From Streptomyces palmae (lineage in GTDB: Bacteria; Actinomycetota; Actinomycetes; Streptomycetales; Streptomycetaceae): a DNA stretch of 45,692 bases. The stretch lies in NCBI RefSeq assembly GCF_004684805.1, contig NZ_SRID01000010.1, forward strand, positions 1 to 45,692, written 5' to 3'. Shown piece by piece: positions 43,024 to 45,692 of this stretch. Made by a program: the position numbers and the translations under genes. Within the stretch, counting starts at the first letter, position 1, and every line of letters starts with the position of its first letter. The notes beneath the pieces were generated by a model. The model was not told the origin of the DNA. It saw nothing but the letters and a program-made list of their open reading frames with translations, and did not search any database.

Positions 43024-43707
43024 TCACGAGCGCCAGTCGAGCGGCACCTGCGTCTGCCGGTTCCAGGGCCGCTCCCACCCGGCGTGGTACAGGATGCGGT
43101 CGATCACTCCAGCGGTGAAACCCCAGACCACCGCGTCTGCCACCAGGAAGGCCGGGCCCCGGTACCCACTGGGGTGAACGGCGGTCCCGCGATTGGCCGG
43201 ATCCGTGAGTTCGGCCACCGGGACGGTGAAGACCCGGGCCGTCTCCCCCAGGTCGACCGCGGCCACCGGGCTGGGCTTGTGCCACCAGCCCAGCACCGGG
43301 GTCACCACGAAGTCGCTGACCGGGATGTAGAGCCGGGGCAGCACCCCGAAGACCTGCACCCCGGCGGGGTCCAGCCCGGTCTCCTCCTCCGCCTCGCGCA
43401 GCGCGGCACGCACCGGCCCCACGCTCTCCGGATCACCGTCCTGCGGGTCCAGGGAGCCGCCGGGGAACGAGGGCTGGCCGGCGTGCGAGCGCAGGCTGCC
43501 GGACCGCTCCATGAGCAGCAGCTCCGGTCCGCGCTCCCCCTCGCCGAACAGCACCAGGACGGCCGAGAGGCGGCCGCCGGCGGACGGCGGCAGAAAACTG
43601 CTCAGCTGCCGGGGCTCAAGGGTCTCCGCGGCCCGCGCCACCGGCATCAGCCACTCCGGCAGCCCCCGCGCACTGATCTCGATGCCATCCCCGCAGGTGC
43701 TGGTCAC
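43024..43707 (-). CDS. Nudix hydrolase, CoA-pyrophosphatase type
   Basis: The 227-residue protein has the Nudix box with core REAEEETGL. It is preceded by the UPF0035/CoA-specific signature [21 protein letters not shown], seen in YeaB/NUDT7-type enzymes that split CoA into phosphopantetheine and 3',5'-ADP. A role in removing CoA or oxidised CoA is therefore likely but not shown. The GTG at 43707 overlaps the nth stop as GTGA; the upstream open frame is antisense/shadow text of nth. By order it matches Rv3672c. The nth-Nudix-marP set probably forms one transcript. Confidence 0.9.
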   Translation of the reverse strand: MTSTCGDGIEISARGLPEWLMPVARAAETLEPRQLSSFLPPSAGGRLSAVLVLFGEGERGPELLLMERSGSLRSHAGQPSFPGGSLDPQDGDPESVGPVRAALREAEEETGLDPAGVQVFGVLPRLYIPVSDFVVTPVLGWWHKPSPVAAVDLGETARVFTVPVAELTDPANRGTAVHPSGYRGPAFLVADAVVWGFTAGVIDRILYHAGWERPWNRQTQVPLDWRS

Positions 43708-44672
43708 TCGCCCGCCCCCAGCGGTGCGGCGGGCTCGCCCGGATAGTCGGACGGGGGCCGCAGCCGCTGCCCCGGCCGGCCGCCCATCTCGTACTTCAGC
43801 AGCTTCCTGGCCTTCTCCGGATCGGTCTCGCCCTCGCCGTACGAGGGGCAGAGCGGGGCGATCGGGCAGGCACCGCAGGCGGGCCTGCGCGCATGGCAGA
43901 CGCGCCGGCCGTGGAAGATGATCCGGTGCGAGAGCATCGTCCACTCGCTCTTCGGGAAGAGTGCGGCGATCTCCGCCTCGACCTTCTCCGGGTCCTCCTG
44001 CGCGGTCCACTTCCAGCGCCGCACCAGCCGCCCGAAGTGGGTGTCCACAGTCAGGCCTGGGACTCCGAAGGCGTTGCCCAACACCACGTTGGCCGTCTTG
44101 CGGCCCACTCCGGGCAGGGTCACCAGGTCCGCCAGCCGGCCCGGCACCTCGCCGCCGAAACGGTCCCGGATCGCCGCGGAGAGGCCCAGCAGCGACTTCG
44201 CCTTGGCGCGGAAGAAGCCGGTGGGCCGGATCAGCCGCTCCAACTCCTCGGGGTCGGCGGCGGCCATGTCCTCCGGAGTGGGGTAGGCCGCGAAGAGTGC
44301 CGGGGTGGTCTGGTTGACCCGCAGGTCGGTGGTCTGCGCCGAGAGGACGGTGGCCACCAGCAGCTGGAACGGGTTCTCGAAGTCCAGCTCGGGGTGGGCG
44401 TACGGGTAGACCTCGGCCAGCTCGCGGTTGATCCGGCGAGCCCTGCGGACCAGCGCCAGGCGGGACTCGGGCTTACCGGCCCCCGCCGACTTCCCCGCGT
44501 TCTTCGCCGTAGCTTTCACGACATCCTTCGCGGCACTCGCACCATTGACCGAATTGTCCGCTTTCACCGGCTTCTCCGCGGGGCTCGACGCCCGTTCGCC
44601 CACAGCGGAATTCCCCGACGCGCTCACCCGTCCGGCCCCCTTGCCCTGTGCTCTCACCGGCGTATTGGACAC
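43704..44672 (-). CDS. nth: Endonuclease III (DNA glycosylase/AP lyase)
   Basis: A base-excision-repair enzyme that removes oxidised pyrimidines and cuts the abasic site. The 322-residue protein has a ~70-residue low-complexity extension (Lys/Ala/Ser/Gly-rich) before the catalytic core. The HhH motif [14 protein letters not shown] carries the catalytic Lys, VDTHFGR carries the Asp, and the [4Fe-4S] ligands are C-x6-C-x2-C-x5-C in [17 protein letters not shown]. The start given is GTG 44672, because a TAGGCT box ends six bases upstream with no ribosome binding site, which points to a leaderless mRNA at this codon. Starts after the extension cannot be excluded. The stop overlaps the Nudix GTG. 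Confidence 0.94.
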   Translation of the reverse strand: MSNTPVRAQGKGAGRVSASGNSAVGERASSPAEKPVKADNSVNGASAAKDVVKATAKNAGKSAGAGKPESRLALVRRARRINRELAEVYPYAHPELDFENPFQLLVATVLSAQTTDLRVNQTTPALFAAYPTPEDMAAADPEELERLIRPTGFFRAKAKSLLGLSAAIRDRFGGEVPGRLADLVTLPGVGRKTANVVLGNAFGVPGLTVDTHFGRLVRRWKWTAQEDPEKVEAEIAALFPKSEWTMLSHRIIFHGRRVCHARRPACGACPIAPLCPSYGEGETDPEKARKLLKYEMGGRPGQRLRPPSDYPGEPAAPLGAGE

Positions 44673-44678
44673 CCGGCC

Positions 44679-44684
44679 AGCCTA
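44679..44684 (-). promoter_or_regulatory. -10 box TAGGCT, leaderless nth promoter
   Basis: TAGGCT then GGCCGG and the GTG start: the same hexamer and 6-nt spacing as at tmk. Confidence 0.6.
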
Positions 44685-44775
44685 AGCCCAGCCACCGACA
44701 TCCGCCCCGGACGCACGAAATCGGCCGCCCGATCGGACCCCTGCCGCACGGTCCCCAGCACTGATACGTCAAACT

Positions 44776-44791
44776 TGTGATTGATCGCACT
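44776..44791. promoter_or_regulatory. CRP-binding site candidate upstream of crp
   Basis: TGTGATTGATCGCACT fits the CRP/FNR-type pattern TGTGA-N6-TCACA (two right-half mismatches) and the Streptomyces GTG-N8-CAC core. It lies 60-75 bp before the crp start in an AT-rich patch, so autoregulation is likely. Confidence 0.65.
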
Positions 44792-44850
44792 GTTTTACCG
44801 TCGGGCATGATGGACCTCGGTCCCCTGTGCATGTCGACAAGGAGAGTCTC

Positions 44851-45525
44851 GTGGACGACGTTCTGCGGCGCGCCCCGCTTTTCGCGGCGCTCGATGACGA
44901 GCAGGCCGCTGAGCTGCGCGCCTCCATGGGAGAGGTCACCCTCGCACGTGGCGACGCCCTCTTCCACGAGGGGGACCCTGGTGACCGCCTCTACGTGGTC
45001 ACCGAGGGCAAGGTGAAGCTGCACCGCACCTCTCCCGACGGCCGGGAGAACATGCTCGCGGTACTCGGTGCCGGCGAGCTGATCGGCGAGCTGTCCCTCT
45101 TCGACCCCGGCCCGCGCACCGCGACCGCGACCGCGCTGACCGAGGTCAAGCTGCTGGGCCTCGGCCACGGCGACCTCCAGCCCTGGCTCAACGCCCGCCC
45201 CGAGGTGGCCACCGCCCTGCTGCGCGCGGTCGCCCGCCGGCTCCGCAAGACCAACGACCAGATGTCCGACCTGGTCTTCTCCGACGTCCCCGGCCGGGTG
45301 GCCCGCGCCCTGCTGGACCTGTCGCGCCGCTTCGGCGTGCAGTCGGAGGAGGGCATCCACGTGGTGCACGACCTCACCCAGGAGGAGCTGGCCCAGCTGG
45401 TCGGCGCCTCCCGCGAGACCGTCAACAAGGCGCTGGCCGACTTCGCCGGCCGCGGCTGGCTGCGCCTGGAGGCGCGGGCCGTGATCCTGCTGGACGTCGA
45501 GCGGCTGGCCAAGCGCTCCCGCTGA
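44851..45525 (+). CDS. crp: Crp/Fnr family transcriptional regulator
   Basis: The 224-residue length and sequence agree with S. coelicolor Crp, a global regulator of germination, development and secondary metabolism. The cyclic-nucleotide domain (residues ~10-125) contains GELIGELSLFDPGPRTATATA, the phosphate-binding cassette with the Arg-Thr pair that binds cAMP. The hinge helix follows, then a winged helix-turn-helix with LTQEELAQLVGASRETVNKAL, whose SRETVNK is the recognition helix. The GTG at 44851 (VDDVLRRAPLFAAL) has GGAGAG upstream; the frame opens further to 44827 but those residues overlap the ribosome binding site. A CRP-like site upstream and a strong hairpin downstream frame it as a single-gene transcript. 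Confidence 0.96.
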   Translation: MDDVLRRAPLFAALDDEQAAELRASMGEVTLARGDALFHEGDPGDRLYVVTEGKVKLHRTSPDGRENMLAVLGAGELIGELSLFDPGPRTATATALTEVKLLGLGHGDLQPWLNARPEVATALLRAVARRLRKTNDQMSDLVFSDVPGRVARALLDLSRRFGVQSEEGIHVVHDLTQEELAQLVGASRETVNKALADFAGRGWLRLEARAVILLDVERLAKRSR

Positions 45526-45535
45526 CCGAGAGTGA

Positions 45536-45571
45536 CCGGCCCCGCGGCGTTGTTCGCACGCCCGGGGCCGG
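45536..45571 (+). terminator. crp terminator
   Basis: CCGGCCCCG/CGGGGCCGG plus an inner GGCGT/ACGCC form a 14-bp stem with one bulged C and a 7-nt loop, 10 bp after the crp stop. Beyond it, 45572-45692 shows no gene. Confidence 0.85.
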
Positions 45572-45692
45572 ACGACTGCCGGTCGGCCGCCCTCGGCGAC
45601 CGGACCGCCGTACCCGCCCGAGCGGGCCGTACGGACGCGACACCCGGGGATCCCGCCCCGCCCCCCCGCCGCGCGCCTCGGGCGGGTACGGC

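Overview
The window is a contiguous piece of a high-GC actinobacterial chromosome, almost certainly Streptomyces or a close relative. Support comes from the strong G/C third-position bias, many GTG and TTG starts, frequent 4-bp GTGA/ATGA start-stop overlaps, a near-textbook BldG, and a gene order (topA - hppA - anti-sigma/bldG - helicase - Tad locus - acs - nhaA - nth - crp) that is typical of Streptomyces. From memory, the order also follows the Mycobacterium tuberculosis Rv3644c-Rv3676 block.

Layout. 1-3.1 kb: ogt (DNA alkyltransferase) with a translationally coupled, truncated reading frame after it, a tandem VOC protein, a small membrane protein and a tRNA-Thr(CGU) with its own perfect hairpin terminator. 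3.2-13.1 kb, all on the minus strand: a lipoprotein tripeptidyl-aminopeptidase-like hydrolase, holB (DNA polymerase III delta'), tmk as a three-part fusion (MFS-like membrane domain, thymidylate kinase, charged coiled coil) and topA. Very strong hairpins separate topA/tmk and tmk/holB. 13.1-14.2 kb: a lower-GC patch with an orphan open frame that looks like the remnant of a larger gene. 14.2-19.6 kb: GNAT acetyltransferase, SAM methyltransferase, lipoprotein and the K+-independent H+-pyrophosphatase hppA. 19.6-20.7 kb: about 1.1 kb without a convincing gene, holding paired palindromes and a 33-bp tandem repeat. 20.7-24.1 kb: the developmental pair bldG and its anti-sigma partner, divergent from a YprA/MrfA-type helicase. 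24.1-29.8 kb: a complete Tad/Flp-type pilus locus (Ssd/CpaE, TadA/CpaF, TadB, TadC, a DUF4244 Flp-like pilin, TadE and a second TadE-like protein that has lost its stop codon). 30.2-36.1 kb: HAD-IB phosphatase, a degenerate Fic-like protein, a CooC/ParA-like ATPase, a NodB-like lipoprotein and a carbonic anhydrase fused to a STAS domain and a remnant of a SulP transporter. 36.3-45.5 kb: acs, nhaA, a small actinobacterial membrane protein, an epoxide-hydrolase-like protein, a MarP-like membrane serine protease, a CoA-type Nudix hydrolase, nth and crp.

How the genes relate. DNA metabolism and repair recur (ogt, holB, tmk, topA, helicase, nth, Nudix). The Tad cluster is a translationally coupled secretion/assembly machine for a small prepilin. 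bldG with its anti-sigma factor and crp are regulators of Streptomyces development and metabolism. Several genes appear to give leaderless mRNAs: a TAGGCT-like -10 box sits 6-8 nt from the start codon with no ribosome binding site.

No CRISPR array, insertion sequence, integrase or prophage was seen. The most unusual observations are the stop-less TadE-like gene running antisense into the helicase, the SulP-deleted carbonic anhydrase, the number of short tandem repeats with codon-multiple periods, and the twin palindromes upstream of hppA. I did not find a clearly new multi-gene system.
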